Source: Caenimonas aquaedulcis (GTDB taxonomy: Bacteria; Pseudomonadota; Gammaproteobacteria; Burkholderiales; Burkholderiaceae_C). Taken from it: a stretch of 64,000 nucleotides of DNA. This document shows positions 25,321 through 34,200 of this stretch, one piece after another. The stretch covers positions 3,376,618 through 3,440,617 of the forward strand of contig NZ_JADWYS010000001.1 in assembly GCF_015831345.1 (NCBI RefSeq), in the 5' to 3' direction. A program made the position numbers and the translations under genes. Within the stretch, counting starts at the first letter, position 1. Every line of letters starts with the position of its first letter. Under the pieces are notes generated by a model. That model was not told where the DNA came from, did no database searches, and saw only the letters and a list, made by a program, of their open reading frames with translations.

Positions 25321-27339
25321 ATGTTCAAGAAAATACTCATCGCCAATCGCGGCGAGATCGCCTGCCGCGTCGCGGCCACCGCGCGCCGCATGGGCGTGCG
25401 CACCGTCGCCGTGTATTCGGATGCCGATGCGAACGCGAAGCACGTCGCCGCCTGCGACGAGGCGCTGCACATCGGCGGCAGCGCGCCCAAGGAGAGCTAC
25501 CTGCGTTGGGAGCGGATCATCGAAGCGGCGCAGGCTACGGGCGCGCAGGCGATCCACCCAGGCTACGGTTTCCTGAGCGAGAACGAGGAATTCGCGCAGG
25601 CCTGCGCGGATGCGGGCCTCGTCTTCATCGGCCCCCCGCCCTCCGCGATCCAGGCGATGGGCCTCAAGGCCGAATCCAAGCAACTGATGGAAAAGGCCGG
25701 AGTGCCGCTCGTGCCCGGCTACCACGCGGCGAACCAGGACCCGGCGCTGCTCGCGAAGGAAGCGACGCGCATCGGCTACCCGGTGTTGATCAAGGCGAGC
25801 GCGGGCGGCGGCGGCAAGGGCATGCGCGCGGTCGACAAGGCCGAGGATTTCGACGCCGCGTTGGCATCGTGCAAACGCGAGGCGATCAACAGCTTCGGCG
25901 ACGACGCGGTGCTGATCGAAAAATACGTGCAGCGTCCGCGCCACATCGAAATCCAGGTGTTCGGCGACACGCACGGCAATTACGTCTACCTGTTCGAGCG
26001 CGACTGCTCCGTGCAGCGCCGCCACCAGAAAGTGCTGGAGGAGGCGCCCGCGCCGGGCATGACCGAAGCCATGCGCAAGCAGATGGGCGACGCCGCCGTG
26101 GCGGCCGCGCGCGCCGTGAACTACGTCGGCGCGGGCACGGTGGAATTCATCGTGGAGCAGCGCGCCGGTGGCGAGATGAACTTCTTCTTCATGGAAATGA
26201 ACACGCGCCTGCAGGTGGAACACCCCGTGACGGAGGCCATCACGGGCCTCGACCTGGTCGAGTGGCAGCTGCGCGTCGCCGACGGCGAACCGCTCCCGTT
26301 GAAGCAGGACGAACTCAAGATCCGCGGCCACGCGATCGAGGCGCGCATCTGCGCGGAGAACCCGGACAACAACTTCCTGCCCGCCACGGGCCGGCTCGAC
26401 GTCGCGCGCTGGCCCGCGCACGTTGCGTTCCGTCGCAACGCCGACGGCGAGTCCTTCCACGACGCGGCGCCGGTGCGCATCGACGCGGGCTTCGGCGAGG
26501 GCGATGCCATCTCGCCGTACTACGACTCGATGATCGCCAAGCTGATCGTGCACGGGTCGACGCGCGAGCAGGCGCTGGCGCGGCTGGACGAGGCGCTCGC
26601 GCAGACGCACATCGTCGGGCTCGCCACCAACGTGCAGTTCCTGCGCCACGTCGTGCGCAGCCCGTCCTTCGCGCAGGCGAACCTGGACACGGCGCTCATC
26701 CCGCGCGAGGAGAAGGTGCTCTTCAAACAGGAACCCGTGGGACTCGCGCGCGCTGCCGCGGCGGCCGTGGCGCAAGCGCTGATCGGCGAGAAGGCGCGCG
26801 AGGACGCCCATCCATTCAGTCGCCGCGACGGCTGGCGCTCGCACGGCGTCGCGACCCGGCGATTCGCATTCGAATTCCAGGGCGAGCCCGCGCAGGCGGA
26901 ACTGCGTTACCTGCATGACGGCGCGCTGGCGCTGGAGGTGGGCCAGGTGTCCGGCGCGTTGAGGTTCACGCCGGCTGCGGATGGCATCGACGTCGACTAC
27001 GCCGGACAGCGATTCACGGCGAGCGTGTATGCGAGCGGCGAGACCGACCATGTATTCACCGCGGCCGGCGCGACGCAGATCCTCGCGATCGACCTCCTGG
27101 CGCATGCAGGGGAAGTCCACGAGGAGGGCGGCCGCCTCACGGCGCCGATGCCGGGCAAGGTCGTGTCGTTCACCGTCAAGGCCGGGGACAAGGTCAGCAA
27201 GGGCCAGCCGCTGGCCGTGATGGAGGCGATGAAGATGGAGCACACCATCGCCGCACCCGTGGACGGAACGGTGGCGGAGGTGATGTACGCGCCCGGCGAC
27301 CAGGTCGCCGAGGGCGCGGAGTTGTTGAAGCTGCAGTGA
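25321..27339 (+). CDS. Acyl-CoA carboxylase alpha subunit (biotin carboxylase plus biotin carrier)
   Basis: The product is 672 residues. The biotin carboxylase domain covers about 1-450: 'KILIANRGEIACR', ATP-grasp glycine loop 'KASAGGGGKGMR', 'RDCSVQRRHQKVLEE' and 'EMNTRLQVEHPVTE'. A BT-type linker follows, and a C-terminal biotinyl domain carries the biotinylated Lys638 in 'VMEAMKMEH'. It fixes bicarbonate on biotin and passes it to the beta subunit at 21094. Length and gene neighbourhood match methylcrotonyl-CoA carboxylase alpha (LiuD/AccA). Confidence 0.9.
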   Translation: MFKKILIANRGEIACRVAATARRMGVRTVAVYSDADANAKHVAACDEALHIGGSAPKESYLRWERIIEAAQATGAQAIHPGYGFLSENEEFAQACADAGLVFIGPPPSAIQAMGLKAESKQLMEKAGVPLVPGYHAANQDPALLAKEATRIGYPVLIKASAGGGGKGMRAVDKAEDFDAALASCKREAINSFGDDAVLIEKYVQRPRHIEIQVFGDTHGNYVYLFERDCSVQRRHQKVLEEAPAPGMTEAMRKQMGDAAVAAARAVNYVGAGTVEFIVEQRAGGEMNFFFMEMNTRLQVEHPVTEAITGLDLVEWQLRVADGEPLPLKQDELKIRGHAIEARICAENPDNNFLPATGRLDVARWPAHVAFRRNADGESFHDAAPVRIDAGFGEGDAISPYYDSMIAKLIVHGSTREQALARLDEALAQTHIVGLATNVQFLRHVVRSPSFAQANLDTALIPREEKVLFKQEPVGLARAAAAAVAQALIGEKAREDAHPFSRRDGWRSHGVATRRFAFEFQGEPAQAELRYLHDGALALEVGQVSGALRFTPAADGIDVDYAGQRFTASVYASGETDHVFTAAGATQILAIDLLAHAGEVHEEGGRLTAPMPGKVVSFTVKAGDKVSKGQPLAVMEAMKMEHTIAAPVDGTVAEVMYAPGDQVAEGAELLKLQ

Positions 27340-27352
27340 CAGAATCGCGGGA

Positions 27353-28273
27353 ATGAAGATTTCCTTTTGCTGTACCGGAACCAAGGCCGCTCCCTGGGTG
27401 GACGCGTTGCGGGCCGCGCTGCCCCAGGCGAGCATCGACGAATGGCGACCAGGCGCTGCGCAGGCCGACTACGGCGTGGTGTGGGCGCCGCCCCAGCAAT
27501 TCCTCGACGAGCAGCCGGGGCTCAAGGCCATCTACAACATCGGCGCCGGCGTCGATGCCCTGCTCGAGCTGAAGCTGCCGCCGCAGGCCATGGTCGTGCG
27601 CATCGACGATGGCGGCATGGCGGTGCAGATGGCGGAGTTCGTGTGCCACGCGCTGATCCGCCACTTCCGGGAGCTCGACGTGTACGAGGCCGAGATCGCG
27701 AAGGGTCAATGGTCGTACCGCAAGCCGCGCGATCGCAGTGAATTCCCCGTCGGGATCATGGGGCTGGGCGTCCTCGGGCAACGGGTCGCGCAGGCCGTGC
27801 GCCAGTTCGATTTTCCCGTGCTCGGATGGAGCCGCTCGCCGAAGATGCTGGAGGGCGTTCGCTGCTTCTCGGGCGAGGCGCAGTTCGACGAGTTCCTCTC
27901 CGCGACCCGCGTGCTGGTGTGCCTGCTGCCGCTCACGCCGGACACGCAGGACATCATGAACCGCCGCACGCTGTCGCTGCTGCGTCCCGGCGCCTACGTG
28001 ATCAACGTCGCGCGCGGTGGGCACTTGGTCGAGGAAGACCTGATTCCGCTGCTGGACAGCGGGCAACTCGCGGGCGCGACGCTCGACGTGTTCCGTACGG
28101 AGCCGCTGCCCGCCGGCCATCGGTTCTGGCAGCACCCGAAGATCACCGTCACGCCGCATACCTCGGCTCGCACGCTGCGGGAAGAGACCGTGGCGCAGAT
28201 CGCAGGGAAGATCCGCGCGAGCGAGCGGGGAGAACCCATTGCCGGCGTGGTTGACCGGCAGAGAGGATACTGA
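27353..28273 (+). CDS. ghrA: D-2-hydroxyacid dehydrogenase, glyoxylate/hydroxypyruvate reductase A type
   Basis: The product is 306 residues. The NAD(P)-binding domain holds 'VGIMGLGVLGQRVAQ' and the catalytic Arg in 'VINVARGGHLVEED', with Glu in 'FRTEPLP' and His in 'TPHTSARTL'. The short N-terminal half and 'YNIGAGVD' are typical of GhrA. It likely reduces glyoxylate or hydroxypyruvate with NADPH, or another 2-keto acid. It is 13 bases downstream of the carboxylase alpha gene; its connection to branched-chain acyl-CoA breakdown is not obvious. It could reduce the keto acid of leucine, but I have no evidence for that. Confidence 0.8.
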   Translation: MKISFCCTGTKAAPWVDALRAALPQASIDEWRPGAAQADYGVVWAPPQQFLDEQPGLKAIYNIGAGVDALLELKLPPQAMVVRIDDGGMAVQMAEFVCHALIRHFRELDVYEAEIAKGQWSYRKPRDRSEFPVGIMGLGVLGQRVAQAVRQFDFPVLGWSRSPKMLEGVRCFSGEAQFDEFLSATRVLVCLLPLTPDTQDIMNRRTLSLLRPGAYVINVARGGHLVEEDLIPLLDSGQLAGATLDVFRTEPLPAGHRFWQHPKITVTPHTSARTLREETVAQIAGKIRASERGEPIAGVVDRQRGY

Positions 28274-28277
28274 AGCC

Positions 28278-29186
28278 ATGAAGATGCCCTCCCGCGTCAA
28301 GATCGTCGACGTCGGCCCGCGCGACGGTCTGCAGAACGAAAAGCAGCCGGTGCCCGCCGAAGTCAAGATCGGCCTCGTCCACCGCCTGCAGGATGCGGGG
28401 CTGAAGGAGATCGAGGTCACCAGCTTCGTCTCGCCCAAGTGGGTGCCGCAGATGGCGGATGCCGCCGAGGTCATGGCCGGCATCCAGCGCAAGCCGGGCG
28501 TGCGCTACTCCGTGCTCACGCCCAACATGAAGGGTTTCGAGGCGGCCTTGGCGAGCAGGCCCGACGAGATCGTGGTGTTCGCGGCCGCGAGCGAAGCCTT
28601 CAGCCAGCGCAACATCAACTGCTCCATCGCGGAGAGCATCGATCGTTTCGCGCCCGTCGTGGCGGCGGCGAAGGCGAAGGGCATCTACGTGCGCGGTGCG
28701 ATTTCGTGCACCGTCGGCTGCCCCTACGAAGGCGAGATCGCGCCCGAGCGCGTGGGCATGGTCGCGCGGCTGCTCAAGCAGATCGGCGTGCAGCACATCG
28801 GCGTGGCGGACACCATCGGCGTCGGCACGCCGGTGAAGGTGCAGCGCGCGATGGAGGCGGCGCTGCAGCACTATTCGATCGACGACATCTCCGGGCACTT
28901 CCACGACACCTACGGGCAGGCGCTGGGCAACACGCTCGCGGCGCTTGAGATGGGGGTGTGGCAATACGACACGTCGTCCGCCGGGCTGGGCGGCTGCCCG
29001 TATGCGAAGGGCGCCACCGGCAACGTTGCCACGGAGGACGTCGTCTACATGCTGAACGGCATGGGCATAGAAACCGGCATCGACCTCGACAAGCTGATCG
29101 ACGCGGGCAAGTACATCAGCGACTTCCTGCAGCGCAAGCCGAACTCGCGGGCGGCGACCGCGATCCTCACGAAGCGGGAAGGGTGA
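28278..29186 (+). CDS. mvaB: Hydroxymethylglutaryl-CoA lyase
   Basis: The product is 302 residues starting at the ATG at 28278, 4 bases after ghrA. The TIM-barrel catalytic motifs are present: 'VDVGPRDGLQNE' (metal and catalytic Asp/Arg), 'HFHDTYGQALGN' and the signature 'GLGGCPYAKGATGN' with the active-site Cys. It cleaves HMG-CoA to acetoacetate and acetyl-CoA, the last step of leucine or isovalerate breakdown. Its presence argues that the operon runs to HMG-CoA. Confidence 0.92.
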   Translation: MKMPSRVKIVDVGPRDGLQNEKQPVPAEVKIGLVHRLQDAGLKEIEVTSFVSPKWVPQMADAAEVMAGIQRKPGVRYSVLTPNMKGFEAALASRPDEIVVFAAASEAFSQRNINCSIAESIDRFAPVVAAAKAKGIYVRGAISCTVGCPYEGEIAPERVGMVARLLKQIGVQHIGVADTIGVGTPVKVQRAMEAALQHYSIDDISGHFHDTYGQALGNTLAALEMGVWQYDTSSAGLGGCPYAKGATGNVATEDVVYMLNGMGIETGIDLDKLIDAGKYISDFLQRKPNSRAATAILTKREG

Positions 29187-29192
29187 GCCGGC

Positions 29193-29696
29193 ATGTGCGG
29201 CGCTGAACTCTCCTCCCTCCCCGAAGGCGTGCAGCGCGTGGCGCGGGCGCTGCAGGACAAGGGCCACCCGCACTCGCCGGTGATGCTCGACGACGCGGCG
29301 CGCACTGCGCAGCAGGCGGCCGATGCGCTGGGCATCGAGCTCGGCCAGATCGCCAAGAGCATCATCTTCAGGCGCAAGAGCGACGATGCCGCCGTGCTCG
29401 TCATCACCTCGGGCGACCGCCGTGTCGACGAGAAGAAGGTCGATGCGCTGGTGGGCAAGACGGGCCGCGCCGATGCCGAATTCGTCAAGAGCCGCACGGG
29501 CTACACGATTGGCGGCGTGTCGCCGGTGGCGCATGCGCAGCCGCCCGTGACGCTGATCGACCGCGAGCTGTTTCGCTTCGAGGAGATCTGGGCCGCCGCG
29601 GGGCATCCCCATGGCGTGTTCAGGCTGCGCCCCCAGGACCTGGAGCGTCTGACGGGCGCGCCGGTCGCGGACGTCGTGCAGGCGCCCGCGACGTGA
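29193..29696 (+). CDS. YbaK/EbsC-family aminoacyl-tRNA deacylase-like protein
   Basis: The product is 167 residues. YbaK/ProXp-type features are 'AADALGIELGQIAKSIIFRR' and 'GYTIGGVSPVAHA', with the conserved Lys and Gly-Gly. These proteins hydrolyse mischarged Cys- or Ala-tRNA(Pro). The substrate here cannot be predicted. It is 6 bases downstream of the HMG-CoA lyase gene and shares GTGA with the next gene, so it is co-transcribed although functionally remote. Confidence 0.83.
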   Translation: MCGAELSSLPEGVQRVARALQDKGHPHSPVMLDDAARTAQQAADALGIELGQIAKSIIFRRKSDDAAVLVITSGDRRVDEKKVDALVGKTGRADAEFVKSRTGYTIGGVSPVAHAQPPVTLIDRELFRFEEIWAAAGHPHGVFRLRPQDLERLTGAPVADVVQAPAT

Positions 29697-29917
29697 CGCC
29701 GGCCGCCGAATTGATGCTGGAGCGCGCGGCGGAGGTGAACGCGGCAGGAGCGAAGCCGGTGCCCTCGCCCTGCATCTCCATCTGCCGCATGGACGCCGCG
29801 AGCGGCCTGTGCGAGGGCTGCTTTCGCAACCTCGACGAGATCGCCGCATGGGGACTCATGCGCGAAGAGGACAAGCGCGAGGTCTGGCAACGCATCGCAC
29901 GGAGGGCGTCGGCATGA
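29693..29917 (+). CDS. DUF1289 family small protein
   Basis: The product is 74 residues from the GTG at 29693, which overlaps the YbaK stop as GTGA; an ATG at 29714 is a shorter alternative. The pattern 'PSPCISICRMDAASGLCEGCFRNLDEIAAW' has four cysteines arranged C-x3-C-x8-C-x2-C, diagnostic of DUF1289 and probably a metal site. Function unknown. It is followed by an ATGA overlap with the isomerase gene. Confidence 0.82.
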   Translation: MTPAAELMLERAAEVNAAGAKPVPSPCISICRMDAASGLCEGCFRNLDEIAAWGLMREEDKREVWQRIARRASA

Positions 29918-30555
29918 AGCAGGTCACCTTCTATTTCGATTTCATCTCGCCCTACGCCTACCTGGCGTTCGAGAAGTTGCCGCTGGCGCTGCAGGGCATC
30001 AGTCACGCCGTCGACTACAAGCCGCTGCTGTTCGCGGGGCTGTTGAAGCACCACGGCCAGCTCGGGCCGGCGGAGATCGCGCCCAAGCGCGAATGGACCT
30101 ACCGGCAGGTGCTGTGGCAGGCGCACGCGAACGACATCCCGATGGACATGCCGGCGGCCCATCCTTTCAATCCGCTCCCCTTGCTGCGACTCTCGCTCGC
30201 TTGCGGCGCGAATGGCCTGGTCAACCGCTACGTGGCTGAAACGGTTTTCCGGAAAGTGTGGCGCGGCGGCGCCGACCCGACCGATACCGGGCGCCTCAAG
30301 GAACTCACGGAACTGCTGAAGCCCGCGCGCGATCCGGCCAGCGATGCAGTGAAGTCGGAGCTGAAAACCAACGCCGACGAAGCCATCGCACGCGGCCTGT
30401 TCGGCGTCCCGACCTTCGCCGTGGACGACAAGCTGTTCTGGGGTTTCGACGCGCTACCGATGCTGCGCGCCTACCTGCAGGGCGATGCGTGGTTCGGGCA
30501 GGGGCACTGGGACGCAGAGACCCGGCTGCCCGGCACGCAACGCGCCCGGCCTTAG
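29914..30555 (+). CDS. 2-hydroxychromene-2-carboxylate isomerase family protein
   Basis: The product is 213 residues, a DsbA-fold kappa-class GST-like protein. 'FYFDFISPYAYLAFEKLP' at the N-terminus puts Ser12 in the glutathione-activating position, and 'GLFGVPTFAVDDKLFWGFDALPML' is the conserved C-terminal cis-Pro region. Family members isomerise 2-hydroxychromene-2-carboxylate in naphthalene breakdown, but most genomic copies have no known substrate. It is last in the leucine-type operon. Its stop overlaps the stop of the convergent FMN-protein gene. Confidence 0.83.
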   Translation: MKQVTFYFDFISPYAYLAFEKLPLALQGISHAVDYKPLLFAGLLKHHGQLGPAEIAPKREWTYRQVLWQAHANDIPMDMPAAHPFNPLPLLRLSLACGANGLVNRYVAETVFRKVWRGGADPTDTGRLKELTELLKPARDPASDAVKSELKTNADEAIARGLFGVPTFAVDDKLFWGFDALPMLRAYLQGDAWFGQGHWDAETRLPGTQRARP

Positions 30556-31079
30556 GTGTTCGTCACCGTTTCGGAAGACGTGCTCTCGCGGTGCTCGCCC
30601 ATTTCGGGGCGGTTGCCCGTGACGGCGGCGGTGGCCATCTTCACGAGCTGCACCGTCTTGCTTTCCTTGATGTCCCAGTACTCGGCGTGCAGGATTTCCA
30701 CGGCGACCAGCTCCAGGTCCGGGTCTTCCACGCCGCCGGGGAACCAGGCCTTGGTCATCGCGTTGAAGAGCTTCTTCTTCAGGGCCATGTCCTCGCTCAC
30801 GGTCGCGTGGCCGGACACGGAGACCCAGCGGTCTTCCTTGAGGTCGCCATAGGACACGCAGACGTTGCCGTCGGCCTGCACGCGCTTGCCGAGTTCCGAG
30901 GCTTTCGACACGAAGAAGTACAGCGGCTCGCCCGCGTCCAGCGACTTGTTCTGCGTCGTCAGCGGGTGCGCGTGAAGCATGCCGTTCGGATGCTTGTGCG
31001 TCAGCATGCCGAACTTGATGTCCTTGATGAGTTCCCAGAGGGATTTCTGGAAAGTCGGGGGATTTTTGTCTTTGCTCAT
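30552..31079 (-). CDS. Pyridoxamine 5'-phosphate oxidase-like FMN-binding protein (general stress type)
   Basis: The product is 175 residues. The start at 31079 is preceded by AAGGA and avoids a 39-residue extension of unlikely composition. The split-barrel FMN-binding fold is indicated by 'FGMLTHKHPNGMLHAHPLTT', 'PLYFFVSKASELGKRV' and 'VCVSYGDLKEDRWVSVSGHATV', closest to the general stress protein 26-like group. Substrate unknown. It is divergent from uvrA and convergent with the isomerase gene. Confidence 0.82.
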   Translation of the reverse strand: MSKDKNPPTFQKSLWELIKDIKFGMLTHKHPNGMLHAHPLTTQNKSLDAGEPLYFFVSKASELGKRVQADGNVCVSYGDLKEDRWVSVSGHATVSEDMALKKKLFNAMTKAWFPGGVEDPDLELVAVEILHAEYWDIKESKTVQLVKMATAAVTGNRPEMGEHRESTSSETVTNT

Positions 31080-31260
31080 GGGTGTCCTTGTACGAAAGAG
31101 GCCAAGGCGCATGATCCCCGCCAACGTACCGTGCTGGACGTCAGCAGGTGTCGCCCGCAACTGTGCGATTGCGACTACGCCGCCGCGGATAACCACATGA
31201 CAGGAACTGACACCCGCTCATCCCTAGAATGTTCGGCCCAACCCAGAAAGACACGGCCGT

Positions 31261-34200
31261 ATGACCCAGGGACTGATCCGCATCCGCGGCGCCAGGCAGC
31301 ACAACCTCAAGAACCTCGACCTCGACCTGCGCACGGGTGAGTTGACGGTGGTGACCGGCCCCAGCGGCTCGGGCAAGTCGAGCCTCGTCTTCGACACGTT
31401 GTACGCCGAAGGTCAGCGCCGTTACGTCGAAACGTTCTCGGCCTATGCCCGGCAGTTCCTGGACCGCATGGACAAACCCGCGGTGGACCGGGTGGAAGGC
31501 GTGCCGCCGGCCATCGCGATCGACCAGACCAACCCCGTCCGTTCCTCCCGCTCCACCGTGGGCACGATGACGGAGCTGAACGACCACCTGAAGCTCCTCT
31601 TCGCGCGCGCGGGGCAGCTGTTCGACCGCAAGACGGCCCAGCCGGTGCGGCACGATTCGCCGGACTCCATCTACGCCGAACTGATGGCGCGCTCCGTGGC
31701 GGCGGGCGATCCGCGCCTCGTCGTGACCTTCCCCGTGGAATTGCCCGGCAGCACCACCCCCGAGGAACAGGAGCAGTGGCTGTCGGCCAGCGGTTTCACG
31801 CGCGTGAAGGCCGAACGCGAAGTCGCCACGCCGACCGGGCCGCGCAAGGTGCTCGACGTGGTCGCGGACCGCTTCCGGCTCCAGGGCACCGAGCGTGCGC
31901 GTGCGGTGGAGGCGATCGAAGTCGCGCTCAAGCGAGGGGCGGGGCGGATGTCCGTCTATGCCGCGAAGAGCGAGACCGAGAGCGACATCTGGAAGTTCTC
32001 GACCGGCCTGCACTGCGCGGACAGCGACCTGCGCTACGCCGACCCGATCCCGTCGATGTTCTCCTTCAATTCGGCGGTCGGCGCCTGCGAAACCTGCCGC
32101 GGCTTCGGCCGCGTGATCGGAGTCGACTACGGCCTCGTGATCCCCAACGACAAGCTCACGCTGCGTGCGGGCGCGATCAAGACGATCCAGACGCCCGCCT
32201 GGTCCGAGTGCCAGGACGACCTGATGCGCCACGCGGAAACCGCGGGCATCCCGCGCGACACGCCCTGGTACAAGCTCACGCCCGAGCAGAAGCAGTGGGT
32301 GATCGGCGGCACGCCCAGCTACAAGGAAGGCAACTGGAACAAGCAGTGGTACGGCATCAAGCGCTTCTTCGAATACCTGGAGAGCAAGGCGTACAAGATG
32401 CACATCCGCGTGCTGCTGTCGAAGTACCGCAGCTATACGCCCTGCGATGCGTGCGGCGGTGCGCGCTTGAAGACCGAGAGTTTGCTGTGGCGACTGGGCA
32501 GCAAGGAAGATGCGGATTCCGTGCTGGACCCGGCCAAGCGCTTCATGCCGGTGGGCGTGGACTGGACGCGCGCGCAGCTGGAAGCGCTGCCGGGCTTGTG
32601 CCTGCACGACTTGATGCTGATGCCCATCGATCGCTTGAGGAAGTTCTTCGATCTTGTGCAGCCGGGGCATGGCGGAAACGCAGGCGGGGGTGAGGGCGAG
32701 TTGCAGGCGCTCAAGCTCCTCTTCGAAGAAATAACCACGCGCCTGAAATACCTTGTGGATGTCGGCATCGGCTACCTCACGCTCGACCGCCAGAGCCGCA
32801 CGCTGTCGGGCGGCGAGGTGCAGCGCATCAACCTCACCACCGCGCTCGGGACTTCGCTCGTCAACACGCTCTTCGTGCTCGACGAGCCCAGCATCGGGCT
32901 GCACCCGCGCGACATGAATCGCATCACCGAGGCGATGCATCGCCTGCGCGACGCCGGCAACACGCTGGTGGTAGTGGAGCACGATCCCGCGGTGATGATC
33001 GCCGCCGACCGCATCATCGACATGGGTCCCGGCCCCGGCGAAAAAGGCGGGCAAATCGTCTTCGACGGCAGCACCGAGAACCTGCGCCATGCGGACACGC
33101 TGACGGGCGCTTACCTCGGCGCGCGCAAGCACGTGGGCATGGGCTTCAAGCGCGCCGTGACCGAAGCGACGCCGCGCCTCATCCTGGAGGGCGTGCGCGA
33201 GCACAACCTGCAGAACGTGAGCGTGGAGTTCCCGCTGCAGCGCCTCGTGTGCGTCACGGGCGTGTCGGGCTCCGGCAAGTCCAGCCTGATCCAGGATGTG
33301 CTCGCGCCCGCGCTCACGCGGCACTTCGGCAAGGCGACGGAAACGCCGGGCCTGCACGACAGGCTGCTGGGCGCCGACCACCTGAGCGACGTCGTCTTCG
33401 TCGACCAGTCGCCCATCGGCAAGACCGCGCGCTCCAACCCCGTGAGCTACGTCGGTGCCTGGGACCCGATCCGCGAGATCTTCGCCACCTCGCCCCTCGC
33501 GAAGCAACGCGGCTACACGGCCTCCAAGTTCAGCTTCAACAGCGGCGACGGCCGCTGCCCGACCTGCGGCGGCTCCGGCTTCGAGCACGTCGAGATGCAG
33601 TTCCTCTCCGACGTCTACCTGCGCTGCCCCGATTGCGACGGCAAGCGCTACCGCCCCGAAATCCTCGAAGTCACCATCGAAAGAAAATGGGGGTCAGATT
33701 CCAATTTCCGCACGATGAACGTGGCGGACGTGCTCGACCTCACGGTGAGCGAGGCCGCCGCACTGTTCGCGAACGATCGCGACGTGATCCGCGCGTTGCA
33801 GCCCATCGTCGACGTCGGCCTCGAATACGTGAAGCTCGGCCAGCCCGTGCCGACGCTCTCCGGCGGCGAGTCGCAGCGCCTGAAGCTCGCGGGCTTCCTC
33901 GCGCAGGCCGCCAAGAGCGCGACGTCCAGCCGCCAGTCCACCGCCACGCGCGGCACGCTCTTCATGTTCGACGAGCCGACCACCGGCCTGCACTTCGACG
34001 ACATCGCCAAGCTGATGCGCGCGCTGCGCAGGCTGCTCGAAGGCGGCAATTCGCTGATCGTCATCGAGCACAACCTCGACGTGATCCGCGCGGCCGACTG
34101 GCTCATCGACCTCGGCCCCGAAGGCGGTGATGCGGGTGGCCTGATCGTCGCCGAGGGCACGCCGGAGGAAGTGAAGCTGCACGCGAGCTCGCACACCGCG

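Noticed and set aside
25315..27435. 706-codon frame antisense to the carboxylase alpha gene
   Set aside because: The sense strand encodes a full biotin carboxylase; the antisense translation is low-quality Arg/Val/His-rich.
31080..31260. LexA-type SOS box upstream of uvrA
   Set aside because: No CTGT-N8-ACAG palindrome is present in the spacer.
31141..33588. 815-codon open frame antisense to uvrA
   Set aside because: It mirrors the codon positions of a clearly conserved gene; long antisense frames are common in high-GC DNA, and its Arg/His/Val-rich translation matches no family.
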